A DNA stretch of 64,000 nt from Alistipes putredinis DSM 17216. Lineage in GTDB: Bacteria > Bacteroidota > Bacteroidia > Bacteroidales > Rikenellaceae. The DNA lies in the NCBI RefSeq assembly GCF_000154465.1, contig NZ_DS499579.1:310001-374000 (forward strand), in the 5' to 3' direction. Of this stretch, positions 17,498 through 25,267 are shown piece after piece. The notes under the pieces are model-generated. The model had not been told where the DNA came from, made no database searches, and worked only from the letters and a program-made list of their open reading frames with translations. Within the stretch, counting starts at the first letter, position 1, and the number at the start of each line of letters is the position of its first letter. Both the position numbers and the translations under genes were made by a program.

Positions 17498-18871
17498 ATG
17501 GAACTGCCTTTTGCTGAATCATGGAAAATTAAAATGGTTGAACCTATCCGTAAAAGTACGCGACAAGAACGTGAAAAATGGATCAAAGAAGCTCACTACA
17601 ATTTATTTCAATTAAAAGCGGATCAAGTTTATATCGATTGCCTTACCGATTCGGGTACGGGTGCGATGAGCGACCGCCAATGGGCGGCGATGATGATGGG
17701 AGATGAGAGTTATGCCGGCTCTTCATCTTTCTTTCTGTTGAAAGATACCATTACCCGGCTGACCGGATTTGAATATGTAATTCCGACCCATCAGGGACGA
17801 GCCGCAGAGAATGTTCTTTTCAGTCATCTGGTGCATAACGGAGATATTGTCCCGGGCAACTCGCATTTTGATACGACAAAGGGGCATATAGAGAGCCGTA
17901 AAGCCGTAGCGCTCGATTGTACTGTAGATGAGGCGAAAGACACCCAATTGGAAGTGCCGTTCAAAGGCAATGTCGATCCTGCAAAACTGGAAACAGCCCT
18001 GAAGCAATATAAGGACAAAATTCCTTTCATCATCGTGACAGTCACCAATAATACCGCCGGTGGCCAGCCTGTTTCCATGCAAAACCTGCGGGAGGTGCGC
18101 GCCCTTGCGGACAAATACGGCAAACGTGTTATTTTCGATTCGGCACGCTTCGTGGAGAATGCCTATTTCATCAAGACCCGGGAGGACGGGTATGCGGACA
18201 AGACCATCAAGGAGATCGTAAAGGAGATGTTTTCTTTGGCTGATGGCATGACTATGTCCTCCAAGAAAGACGGCCTCGTAAATATGGGCGGTTTTATTGC
18301 TACCAGGCATGAAGACTGGTATGAAGGTGCAAAAAAATTCTGTATTCCTTTTGAAGGTTATCTTACCTACGGAGGTATGAACGGCCGGGATATGGCGGCT
18401 TTGGCCGTTGGTCTTGAGGAAAATACCGAGTTTGATAATATCGAAACACGTATCAAACAGGTTCAATATCTTGCGGCGCGTTTGGATGAATACGGTATTC
18501 CCTATCAAAGACCTGTCGGAGGTCATGCGCTGTTTGTCGATGCCGACAAGGTGCTCTCGAGTGTTCCGAAAGAAGAGTTCCCTGCGCAAACTCTCGCTAT
18601 CGAGTTGTATTTGGAGGCCGGTATCCGTGGTTGTGAAATCGGTTATATCCTCGCAGACCGTGACCCTGTAACTCGTGAAAATCGCTTTGGAGGCCTTGAT
18701 CTGCTCCGCTTGTGTATCGCTCGGCGTGTTTATACCAACAATCATATGGATGTAATCGCAGCGGCTCTAAAAAATGTTTACGATCGTCGTGACGAAATAA
18801 AACGAGGCGTTAAAATCGTCTGGGAGACGGAATTGATGCGTCACTTCACTGTAAAATTGGAGAGATTGTAG
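17498..18871 (+). CDS. tnaA: Tryptophanase (tryptophan indole-lyase)
   Basis: PLP enzyme splitting tryptophan into indole, pyruvate and ammonia. 457 aa. PLP-binding lysine is Lys257 in MSSKKDGLVNMGG. DSGTGAMSD (51-59) and PTHQGRAAEN (96-105) are family motifs. Tyrosine phenol-lyase is the close alternative, but that enzyme carries a substrate-binding Arg where this protein has Ile in IRGCEIG, which matches tryptophanase. Base composition differs sharply from its neighbours: 17581-17640 has 18 G+C of 60, against 37 of 60 at 18961-19020 in the next gene. yggS starts 1 bp after the stop. Confidence 0.93.
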   Translation: MELPFAESWKIKMVEPIRKSTRQEREKWIKEAHYNLFQLKADQVYIDCLTDSGTGAMSDRQWAAMMMGDESYAGSSSFFLLKDTITRLTGFEYVIPTHQGRAAENVLFSHLVHNGDIVPGNSHFDTTKGHIESRKAVALDCTVDEAKDTQLEVPFKGNVDPAKLETALKQYKDKIPFIIVTVTNNTAGGQPVSMQNLREVRALADKYGKRVIFDSARFVENAYFIKTREDGYADKTIKEIVKEMFSLADGMTMSSKKDGLVNMGGFIATRHEDWYEGAKKFCIPFEGYLTYGGMNGRDMAALAVGLEENTEFDNIETRIKQVQYLAARLDEYGIPYQRPVGGHALFVDADKVLSSVPKEEFPAQTLAIELYLEAGIRGCEIGYILADRDPVTRENRFGGLDLLRLCIARRVYTNNHMDVIAAALKNVYDRRDEIKRGVKIVWETELMRHFTVKLERL

Positions 18872-18872
18872 G

Positions 18873-19538
18873 ATGTCGATAGCAGATCGGATATTGCGGG
18901 TCAAAAGCTCCTTGCCCGGGCAGGTGGAGCTGGTGGCCGTTTCAAAAACCTACCCTGCCCAGCGGATCATGGAGGCTTACGAAGCCGGCCAGCGGATTTT
19001 CGGAGAGAACCGGCCTCAGGAGATGGCTCAGAAGTACGAGGAGCTTCCCAAGGACATCGAATGGCACCTGATCGGCCATTTGCAGACCAATAAAGTGAAG
19101 ATGGTCGTGCCTTTCGTGGCGATGATCCATTCGCTCGACAGCGTTCGGCTGGCCGAGGCGATCCAGAAAGCCGCTGCCGCTGCGGGCCGTACGATCGACG
19201 TACTGCTGGAGATCCACGTGGCTGACGAGGAGTCCAAATCGGGCTGGGAGTGGGCGGAATTGCAGGAATACGTTCGCAGCGGCGCCTTTGCACGGCTGCC
19301 CAACCTGCGGGTGCGGGGTGTCATGGGCGTGGCGACCAACACCGGCGACGAGCAGGTCATCCGGCGGGATTTCGCCGCTTTGCAACGGTATAAGAGCGAG
19401 TTGTCGCCCTATTTCGGGCCGGAGTTCGATACCCTTTCGATCGGAATGTCCCACGACTACCGGATCGCTCTCGAATACGGAGCGACGCTGGTGCGTATCG
19501 GTTCGCTGATTTTCGGCGCCCGCGATTATTCCAAATGA
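18873..19538 (+). CDS. YggS family PLP-binding protein (PLP homeostasis)
   Basis: 221-aa single-domain alanine-racemase-fold protein that binds PLP but has no known catalysis; family members buffer PLP levels. Expected PLP lysine is Lys25 in LVAVSKTYP. HLIGHLQTNKVK, SLDSVRLAEAI and LSIGMSHDYRIALEYGATLVRIGS are all family hallmarks. Starts 1 bp after the tnaA stop, so it is probably cotranscribed with a PLP enzyme gene, yet its G+C returns to the local high level. Terminator at 19591-19624. Confidence 0.93.
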   Translation: MSIADRILRVKSSLPGQVELVAVSKTYPAQRIMEAYEAGQRIFGENRPQEMAQKYEELPKDIEWHLIGHLQTNKVKMVVPFVAMIHSLDSVRLAEAIQKAAAAAGRTIDVLLEIHVADEESKSGWEWAELQEYVRSGAFARLPNLRVRGVMGVATNTGDEQVIRRDFAALQRYKSELSPYFGPEFDTLSIGMSHDYRIALEYGATLVRIGSLIFGARDYSK

Positions 19539-19590
19539 TCCGAGAGCCATATCGAAACGGCCGTGCCGCCGGGAAGAATCGGCAGTAAAA

Positions 19591-19624
19591 AAGCGGGCCG
19601 CAGTAGCGATACTGCGGCCCGCTT
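19591..19624 (+). terminator. Strong terminator after yggS
   Basis: Perfect 15-bp stem AAGCGGGCCGCAGTA / TACTGCGGCCCGCTT with a 4-nt GCGA loop; A-rich on the left and T-rich on the right, so it may work in both directions. Confidence 0.85.
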
Positions 19625-19642
19625 ATGTGGAAATAAGTCGGG

Positions 19643-19668
19643 AAAAGCCTTGTTTCGCAAAGGCTTTT
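19643..19668 (-). terminator. Terminator of the small minus-strand ORF
   Basis: AAAAGCCTT (19643-19651) and AAGGCTTTT (19660-19668) form a 9-bp stem. It sits 4 bp beyond the stop of the 53-codon ORF and ends in T residues when read on the minus strand. Confidence 0.6.
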
Positions 19669-19671
19669 GCC

Positions 19672-19833
19672 CTATTGTTTTTCCTCGTCCCGGTCTGCCC
19701 AGCGTTCGAGCGTCTGACGCACGGCCTCCTTATAGTCCTTGTCGGTAATCTGGTAGGTCCAACGGACGGCGTTCGGGCGGTCAGGAAACTCTTCGAGCAC
19801 CCACGCCGACTGGTCGCGCGGTGTGCCGCTCAT
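19672..19833 (-). CDS. Small hypothetical protein (53 aa)
   Basis: Found by reading the minus strand: ATG at 19833, TAG at 19672-19674, 53 codons. The product is charged, starts MSGTPRDQSAWVLEEF and contains an Arg/Glu/Asp-rich helix-like end (EAVRQTLERWADRDEEKQ). I recognise no family. Support for it being real: it is followed at once by its own terminator hairpin, its amino-acid composition is protein-like, and it fills a gap between two terminated units. Against it: short length and no clear ribosome binding site (common in Bacteroidota). Another tiny frame of 17 codons (19943 down to 19890) lies upstream and is not called. Confidence 0.45.
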   Translation of the reverse strand: MSGTPRDQSAWVLEEFPDRPNAVRWTYQITDKDYKEAVRQTLERWADRDEEKQ

Positions 19834-19978
19834 TCGGAATCATAGGTTCAAAGAAAAAGTAATGAGCGGATGTGCCTAATTTTTATTAGCTATTTGATAA
19901 TTTGTTTCCGGAGTCGCATCATCCGGTACGGAGCCAGTTTCATACCACACCCCGCCCTGTTCCGGCTCGTCTGTTTGT

Positions 19979-21097
19979 TTAGCGGACCCGGAGCTTGCGT
20001 CCGAGCCGCAGGATCGTGGTCGATTTGATACCGTTGAGCGAACAGAGCTTCGATACCGTCGTGCCGTACCGCCGTGCGAGGGCGCCGAGCGTATCGCCCG
20101 ACTTGATCGTGTGGTAAGTTACGGCGGCTCTTTCCGCAGCCTCCTTTTTGTCGGCCTTTTCCACTTCCGCCTCGTCATCGAAATCCTGTCCGGCGTTGGA
20201 CCGGATGTCGAAGAACGATTTCTTGAGCAGGAATGTCTGACGTCGCAGAATGCCCGATTCGAAGTCGATCAGCCGCTCCGGGTCGAAAGCCTGTCCGTAA
20301 TAACGGGTTTCGAAATGCAGGTGCGGGCCGGTGCTGCGGCCCGTCGAACCGCCCAGACCGATGATCTGTCCTGCCTCGACCCATTCGCCGCTTTGCACGA
20401 GCCGTTCGGAGAGGTGTCCGTAGTAGGTTTCCAGACCATTGTCGTGACGCACGATGATCAGGTTGCCGTAACCGCCCCGGTTGTACTCCGAGATGCGGAC
20501 CCGGCCGTTGAAAGTCGCATAAACGGGATCGCCCGTTTTAATCGGAATATCGACTCCCTGATGTCGCCGGCGATGGCGGATGCCGTATTTGGAGCGGATG
20601 CTGCCCTTGTGGGGATAATGATAGCACTTGAGCGAATCCACCAGATCGATCGCAAGCGATGCAGGCATCTCCGACAGCGGATATTCCTTGTACGGGAACA
20701 GCGTGCCCGTGTCCCAGTATTTGGTGTAGATCGAACTGTCCTTGACAAACTCTCTGTCGCGGACGTATTTCCACGAATTGTCGTTGTAAATGACGATTTT
20801 CACCGCTTCGTTGATCGTTTGCAGCGTGTCCAGGGGGATGATTCCGTTCATGTTGGCGATGGGTTCCACGGGATCGGAAAGCAGCGCGGGTTTCTTTGCG
20901 GCCAGGGTGTCCCGCCCCTTTTCGAGCAGGTCGAGCTGCCGTTGCAGCGTTTCGATCTGTTGGCGGAGCTGTTCGGCATTCGGTGCCGTTTGCAGGTTTT
21001 CACCGGTGTCCGGGGCCGTCTCCGTATGGCGGTCCTGTGCCGCTGCCGTCGTGGTGAGCAGCAGCAAGGCGGCAGCGATGATATGTCGGTTTTTCAT
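19979..21097 (-). CDS. M23 family metallopeptidase with C-terminal LysM
   Basis: Secreted peptidoglycan endopeptidase or a regulator of one. 372 aa. Signal peptide residues 1-20; a glutamine/leucine-rich coiled coil about 40-62; the M23 (LytM) domain about 165-275 with HQGVDIPIKTGDPVYA (zinc His and Asp) and GPHLHFETRYYG (HxH); then a charged linker and one LysM repeat (YHTIKSGDTLGALARRYG ..) to the end. Zinc ligands appear intact, so activity is plausible. It is last in a minus-strand run after DUF3109, 16 bp downstream. Confidence 0.92.
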   Translation of the reverse strand: MKNRHIIAAALLLLTTTAAAQDRHTETAPDTGENLQTAPNAEQLRQQIETLQRQLDLLEKGRDTLAAKKPALLSDPVEPIANMNGIIPLDTLQTINEAVKIVIYNDNSWKYVRDREFVKDSSIYTKYWDTGTLFPYKEYPLSEMPASLAIDLVDSLKCYHYPHKGSIRSKYGIRHRRRHQGVDIPIKTGDPVYATFNGRVRISEYNRGGYGNLIIVRHDNGLETYYGHLSERLVQSGEWVEAGQIIGLGGSTGRSTGPHLHFETRYYGQAFDPERLIDFESGILRRQTFLLKKSFFDIRSNAGQDFDDEAEVEKADKKEAAERAAVTYHTIKSGDTLGALARRYGTTVSKLCSLNGIKSTTILRLGRKLRVR

Positions 21098-21113
21098 TTC
21101 GTGTCGTTGTTTC

Positions 21114-21686
21114 TTATTGATTCTTGAGCAGTTGTTCCGCAGTTTCGAGCGCTTTGTAGAACTCTTCGCCGAAGCGACGGATGATCGGCTCCCGAAGCGC
21201 CTTGTACACCGGGATCCCGAGCCGTTTTCCGCATTGGCGTGCCGGTTCGCAGACCGACCAGCGGTGGTAGTTGAGTCCGACCGTGCCGTTCGAGAAGTTC
21301 ATCAGGCGGATCGGATAGAGATGGCAGGAGATGGGTTTGCGAAAAGTCGTTTTTCCCTCCCGGAACGCCTTTTCTATGGCGCAGAAGGTGATCCCCTCTT
21401 CCGTATAGGCATAGGCGCATTCGGCGTCGTCCACCAGCGGCGTGGTGTAGTCCCCGTCTTCGTCCACGACCATAAATCCCTGCGCTTCGACGGCCCGGAT
21501 GCCTTCGGGCGTCATGTAGGGCTTATAGTTGGGATATTCCTCTTCGAGCGTATCGACTTCGTCCGTTTCGAGCGGTGCCCCCGCGTTGCCTTCCACGCAG
21601 CAGATGCCTTTACAGGCCCCCAGGTCGCAGGCGAAACATTCGCGCAGCAGGTCGGTGCTGACGATCTTATCGTCTATCTCGATCAT
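21114..21686 (-). CDS. DUF3109 family Cys-rich protein
   Basis: 190 aa. An N-terminal cysteine cluster (Cys17, 20, 25, 29, 30 in ECFACDLGACKGICC) and later cysteines (AECAYAY, ITFCAIE, ISCHLYP, SVCEPARQC) fit DUF3109, a family of unknown function thought to bind a metal or Fe-S centre. The start overlaps the 3' end of ddl by 20 bp, so translation is probably coupled to it. No function is assigned. Confidence 0.85.
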   Translation of the reverse strand: MIEIDDKIVSTDLLRECFACDLGACKGICCVEGNAGAPLETDEVDTLEEEYPNYKPYMTPEGIRAVEAQGFMVVDEDGDYTTPLVDDAECAYAYTEEGITFCAIEKAFREGKTTFRKPISCHLYPIRLMNFSNGTVGLNYHRWSVCEPARQCGKRLGIPVYKALREPIIRRFGEEFYKALETAEQLLKNQ

Positions 21687-22662
21687 AAGTGTCTTCGATA
21701 ATCAGGTCGTACAGTTCCCCGAGCGTCATGCCGGCTTCGCGCACCTGTTTGGGGACGATGCTGCCGCCGCTCATGCCGGGAATCGAATTGATTTCGATCA
21801 GGTAAGGCTTGCCCTCGGGCGTGACGATGAAATCCACGCGCACCACGCCCCGGCAGCGGCAGGCTTTGTAGGCCAGCGCCGTCAGGCGGTTGAGTTCCGC
21901 CTTGATTTCGGGCGCGATGTCCGCCGGTGTGATTTCGTCCGAACAGCCGGCCGTATATTTGGCTTCGTAATCGAAGAACTCTTTCTTGGAAACGATCTCC
22001 GTGATCGGGAAGATGTACTCCCTGCCTTTGGCGATCAGCATGCCGCAACCCATTTCCCGGCCTTGGATGCACTCCTCGATCAGGATTTCGTCGCTCTCGG
22101 TGAAGGCTTCGGCGACGGCGGGCAGGATATCCGCCTCGCTCTTTACTTTAGTTACACCGAACGAACTGCCGCTGGCATTGGGTTTTACGAACACAGGGAG
22201 GCCGAGCGTGCGGACGATCTCCTTCGGATCGATCCGGCTGTCGCGGCCGAAGAAAAAGCCCCGGGCCAGCGGGATCCCGAATTCGGCTACGGTGCGTTTG
22301 GTCGTGATCTTGTCGAAGGTGACTACCGACGAGGTCATTGAACAGGAGGAGTACGGAATCCCCATCATGTCGAGGTAGCCTTGCAGACGGCCGTTCTCGC
22401 CCGGCGTGCCGTGAATCAGGATCAGGGCGTAGTCGAATGCTTTGTGCTCGCCGTCGATGGTGATCGAGAAGTCGTTTTTATCGACCTGCCACTGCCGTCC
22501 GTCGGGCGACGTGTAGTGCCAGTCGCGGCCGTGCAGGTCGATGAGGGTTATGTCGTATTTCGCAGGATCGAGCGCCGATGCGATCTGTGCGGCGCTCTGG
22601 AGCGCGATCTCCCGTTCCGAGGAGTCGCCGCCCGCCATCAGGGCGATGTTGAGTCGTTTCAT
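21667..22662 (-). CDS. ddl: D-alanine--D-alanine ligase
   Basis: ATP-grasp ligase that makes D-Ala-D-Ala for peptidoglycan. 331 aa from the ATG at 22662 (MKRLNIALMAGGDSSERE), which places the GGxSxE motif at the normal distance; the frame continues upstream to 22707, but that part overlaps nadD. Seen: KPNASGSSFGVTKV nucleotide-binding segment, RVDFIVTPEGKPYLIEINSIPGMS metal-binding end. It starts 1 bp after the nadD stop and overlaps DUF3109 by 20 bp. Confidence 0.95.
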   Translation of the reverse strand: MKRLNIALMAGGDSSEREIALQSAAQIASALDPAKYDITLIDLHGRDWHYTSPDGRQWQVDKNDFSITIDGEHKAFDYALILIHGTPGENGRLQGYLDMMGIPYSSCSMTSSVVTFDKITTKRTVAEFGIPLARGFFFGRDSRIDPKEIVRTLGLPVFVKPNASGSSFGVTKVKSEADILPAVAEAFTESDEILIEECIQGREMGCGMLIAKGREYIFPITEIVSKKEFFDYEAKYTAGCSDEITPADIAPEIKAELNRLTALAYKACRCRGVVRVDFIVTPEGKPYLIEINSIPGMSGGSIVPKQVREAGMTLGELYDLIIEDTYDRDRR

Positions 22663-22663
22663 A

Positions 22664-23476
22664 TCAGGGGTTGTAGATGTCCGTATGCCGGAACGAAAGA
22701 ATTTCATAGGTCATCTCCACGAATTGCCGGGCCTCCCGGTGGTCGGGATCGATTTGCAGCGCCCGGTTGAAGTCGTTGAGGGCTTCGCCCCATTCGTTGC
22801 GGCGGTAGTGCCACTGACCGCGTTCGACGTAGAGGGAGGCGTCGTCGGGAGTCGCTTCGAGGCGTGCGGTCAGCGATGCGATGTAGCTGGCCGGACTCCA
22901 CAGGTCTTTTTCCCGGATGTATCGCATCACCCCTTCGGGCAGCATGTTGCCGACATCTTCGCCGCGACCGAGCCGCTCGCGGATCTCGCTCGACGAGTAC
23001 GGATACAGCGGCGCGTCTTCGAGGAGGGTGATTCGTCCTCCGAGGTCGGGCAGCGGCTGTCCGGTACGGGGATAGACGAAGATCGGATAGTTGTCGATGA
23101 TTTCGCGGTACTGTTTCCATTCGGGCAGTTGCGGCACCAGGTCGTCGCCCATTAGGATCGAGAATCGCATCTGCGTACCGTAGTTCTCCGTCAGGTGACG
23201 CAGGATGTGGATCGTGTACGACGGTTTGTCGAGCATGAATTCGATGACCGACGGTTTGATCTTGTCAGGATATTTCGATGCGGCGCATGCGGTTTCCGCC
23301 ATCGAGAAGCGATCCAGCTCCGGAGCCTGCTGTCCGGCGGGCTTGAGCGGGTTTTGCGGAGAAACCACCAGTACGACTTCGTCGCAGAGTCCTTTTTCGA
23401 TCGCATATTCGGCCAGCGCGATGTGGCCCTTGTGGATCGGATTGAAGGACCCGAAGTAGAGCATTACGTGTTTCAC
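22664..23476 (-). CDS. nadD: Nicotinate-nucleotide adenylyltransferase with C-terminal TPR extension
   Basis: Adenylates nicotinate mononucleotide in NAD synthesis. Rossmann nucleotidyltransferase with GSFNPIHKGH near the N-terminus and SSSEIRERLG later. The start is uncertain: GTG at 23476 keeps the first beta strand (KHVMLYFGSF) intact and is preferred; ATG at 23464 would shorten it. The enzyme part ends at about residue 190 (EGVMRYIREKDLW); the last ~75 residues contain a tetratricopeptide-like repeat (LYVERGQWHYRRNEWGEAL and following FNRALQIDPDHREA). Most NadD proteins are ~190-215 aa, so this extension is unusual. Part of the yicC-gmk-nadD-ddl run. Confidence 0.9.
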   Translation of the reverse strand: MKHVMLYFGSFNPIHKGHIALAEYAIEKGLCDEVVLVVSPQNPLKPAGQQAPELDRFSMAETACAASKYPDKIKPSVIEFMLDKPSYTIHILRHLTENYGTQMRFSILMGDDLVPQLPEWKQYREIIDNYPIFVYPRTGQPLPDLGGRITLLEDAPLYPYSSSEIRERLGRGEDVGNMLPEGVMRYIREKDLWSPASYIASLTARLEATPDDASLYVERGQWHYRRNEWGEALNDFNRALQIDPDHREARQFVEMTYEILSFRHTDIYNP

Positions 23477-23606
23477 GGTATTGTTTGTTTTGTCGTTTAT
23501 TTTTTTCGTTCGGTCCCGGCTGGGCCGGGAATGATCCGCGAAGGGCGCCGGAACAGGTTCGGAACCATATCCGTCGGATTTTGAGCGCGTTTTGCCCGCA
23601 GGCATC

Positions 23607-24170
23607 CTATCGGGCGAGAAAATCCGAGAGGATGCGGGTCGCCTCCTCGATGGCCTGGGCAAGATCGTCGTTGACGACCACATGGTCGAATTCGGGAGCT
23701 TTGGTGAGTTCGAACTCCGCCTTGGCTACCCTGCATTCGATGGTTTCGGGCGAATCGGTGCCCCGTTTGACGAGCCGCTCGCGCAGAGTCTCGATGGAGG
23801 GAGGCATGATGAAGATCGCACAGGCCCGATCGCCGAAGATACGTTTGAGGTTGAGTCCTCCGATCACGTCCACGTCGAAAACGATTACGTTGCCTTTTTG
23901 CCAGATCCGCTCCATTTCGCTGCGCAGGGTCCCGTAGCAGGTCCCGCTGTAAACTTCCTCCCATTCGACGAATTTATCTTCCTGCACGGCTTGGCGGAAC
24001 TCCTCGGGGGAGAGGAAGAAATAATCCACGCCGTTCCTTTCCTTTCCGCGCGGTGCCCGGCTGGTGGCTGAAACGGAAAATTCCAACCGGGGGAATCGCT
24101 GGAGCAGCTCCCGTACGATCGTAGTCTTGCCCGAACCGCTCGGAGCGGAGAATATCACTAACTTGCCCAT
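23607..24170 (-). CDS. gmk: Guanylate kinase
   Basis: Phosphorylates GMP to GDP. 187 aa, normal. P-loop SAPSGSGKTT at residues 8-17; GMP-binding segment VSATSRAPRGKERNGVDYFF; EWEEVYSGTCYGT. The start is 13 bp after the yicC stop and is fixed by the P-loop position. The yicC-gmk pairing is a common bacterial arrangement. Confidence 0.96.
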   Translation of the reverse strand: MGKLVIFSAPSGSGKTTIVRELLQRFPRLEFSVSATSRAPRGKERNGVDYFFLSPEEFRQAVQEDKFVEWEEVYSGTCYGTLRSEMERIWQKGNVIVFDVDVIGGLNLKRIFGDRACAIFIMPPSIETLRERLVKRGTDSPETIECRVAKAEFELTKAPEFDHVVVNDDLAQAIEEATRILSDFLAR

Positions 24171-24183
24171 CGTCTGCCGTCGG

Positions 24184-25071
24184 TTATAGGATATTGAGAA
24201 CCTGCTCCTTGATCTTCTCCAGCTCGTCCTTCATCTTGACCACGAGGATCTGTATCTCGGAGTTGTTGGCTTTGGAACCCATCGTGTTGATCTCGCGGCC
24301 CATCTCCTGAGCGATGAAGCCCAGCTTGCGGCCCGCGCACTCCTCGGAGGCTGCGACCTCCCGGAAATAGTTGCAGTGGTTGGTGAGCCGGACCTTCTCT
24401 TCGGTGATGTCGAGTTTCTCGATGTAGAAGATCATCTCCTGTTCCAGGCGGTTGTTATCTACTTCGGCCTGCAACTGCGCCAAACTCTCCCGGATGCGGG
24501 CGCGGATGGCTTCCGTGCGGGCTTTTTCGAAAGGAATGACCTCCTGTTTGTACGCTTCTATCCGGTCGATGCGCTTCAAAAGATCGGCGATCAGAATCGC
24601 TCCCTCCTGCGTGCGGAATTCGTCCAGATGGGCGAGCGCCTGTCCCACTGCGTCCAGTACGGCAGCGTGTTCCTGTTCGCTTACACTCTCTTCCTGTGAA
24701 GAAACGACGTCCGGCAGGCGCAGGATCGACTGGATGAGAGCATTGTTTTCCGCGCTGCCCGGAGTGCCGATTTCCGGTTGTTCCCGGCAGATTTTCAGCA
24801 GTTGATTATAATATAAGTGGAACAACTCTTCGTCGATGCAGGCGCGCGTCTGCCGGGCGGTCGATTCCACGGATATGTAAAGATCGGCTTTACCGCGCTG
24901 AAGAGCTTTCGCCGCCAAAGCCCGGATTTCGTATTCCAGGGGCCGGTAGGCCGAAGGCAGTTTGACGGCGAGGTCCAACTGCTTGGAGTTCAGCGTGCGT
25001 ATCTCGACCGTTATTTTTTTATCGGGGATTGCGACTTCGGCTTTGCCGAAGCCCGTCATGGATTTTATCAT
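24184..25071 (-). CDS. YicC family endoribonuclease
   Basis: 295 aa. N-terminus MIKSMTGFGKAE is the YicC hallmark; the C-terminus has EMGREINTMGSKANN, the DUF1732 signature. Family members have been shown to be endoribonucleases in recent work on E. coli YicC; the role here is by homology. First gene of the minus-strand run; a candidate -7 box (CAAATTTA on the plus strand, 25100-25107) lies 28 bp upstream. Confidence 0.93.
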   Translation of the reverse strand: MIKSMTGFGKAEVAIPDKKITVEIRTLNSKQLDLAVKLPSAYRPLEYEIRALAAKALQRGKADLYISVESTARQTRACIDEELFHLYYNQLLKICREQPEIGTPGSAENNALIQSILRLPDVVSSQEESVSEQEHAAVLDAVGQALAHLDEFRTQEGAILIADLLKRIDRIEAYKQEVIPFEKARTEAIRARIRESLAQLQAEVDNNRLEQEMIFYIEKLDITEEKVRLTNHCNYFREVAASEECAGRKLGFIAQEMGREINTMGSKANNSEIQILVVKMKDELEKIKEQVLNIL

Positions 25072-25099
25072 GTGGGTTTCGTCGAAAGTTAAATTCGTG

Positions 25100-25107
25100 C
25101 AAATTTA
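25100..25107 (-). promoter_or_regulatory. -7 box upstream of yicC
   Basis: TAAATTTG on the minus strand, matching TAnnTTTG, 28 bp before the yicC ATG. No good -33 element. Confidence 0.45.
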
Positions 25108-25176
25108 GTAAAAACAATTTAATTCCGGCCTTGTTGAGCTCCCTTTTCCGAGGCAGGGAAAATTTATCGGGTTTCC

Positions 25177-25208
25177 TTGGCGGATTGGTGAAATAATTCC
25201 TATATTTG
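25177..25208 (+). promoter_or_regulatory. Promoter of serC
   Basis: TATATTTG at 25201-25208 with TTG at 25177-25179 (21-bp spacer). The ATG of serC is 59 bp downstream of the -7 box. Confidence 0.6.
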
Positions 25209-25267
25209 TGTGCAATTTTGAAGAATACCTGAAATAATAGCTATAATTTAATCACTGTTAAAGTTTT

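Noticed and set aside
17498..18871. Tyrosine phenol-lyase identity for the tnaA product
   Set aside because: The Arg that binds the phenol side in tyrosine phenol-lyase is Ile here (IRGCEIG), as in tryptophanases.
19890..19943. 17-codon minus-strand ORF upstream of the 53-aa ORF
   Set aside because: Too short to support without conservation data; noted only as a possible leader.
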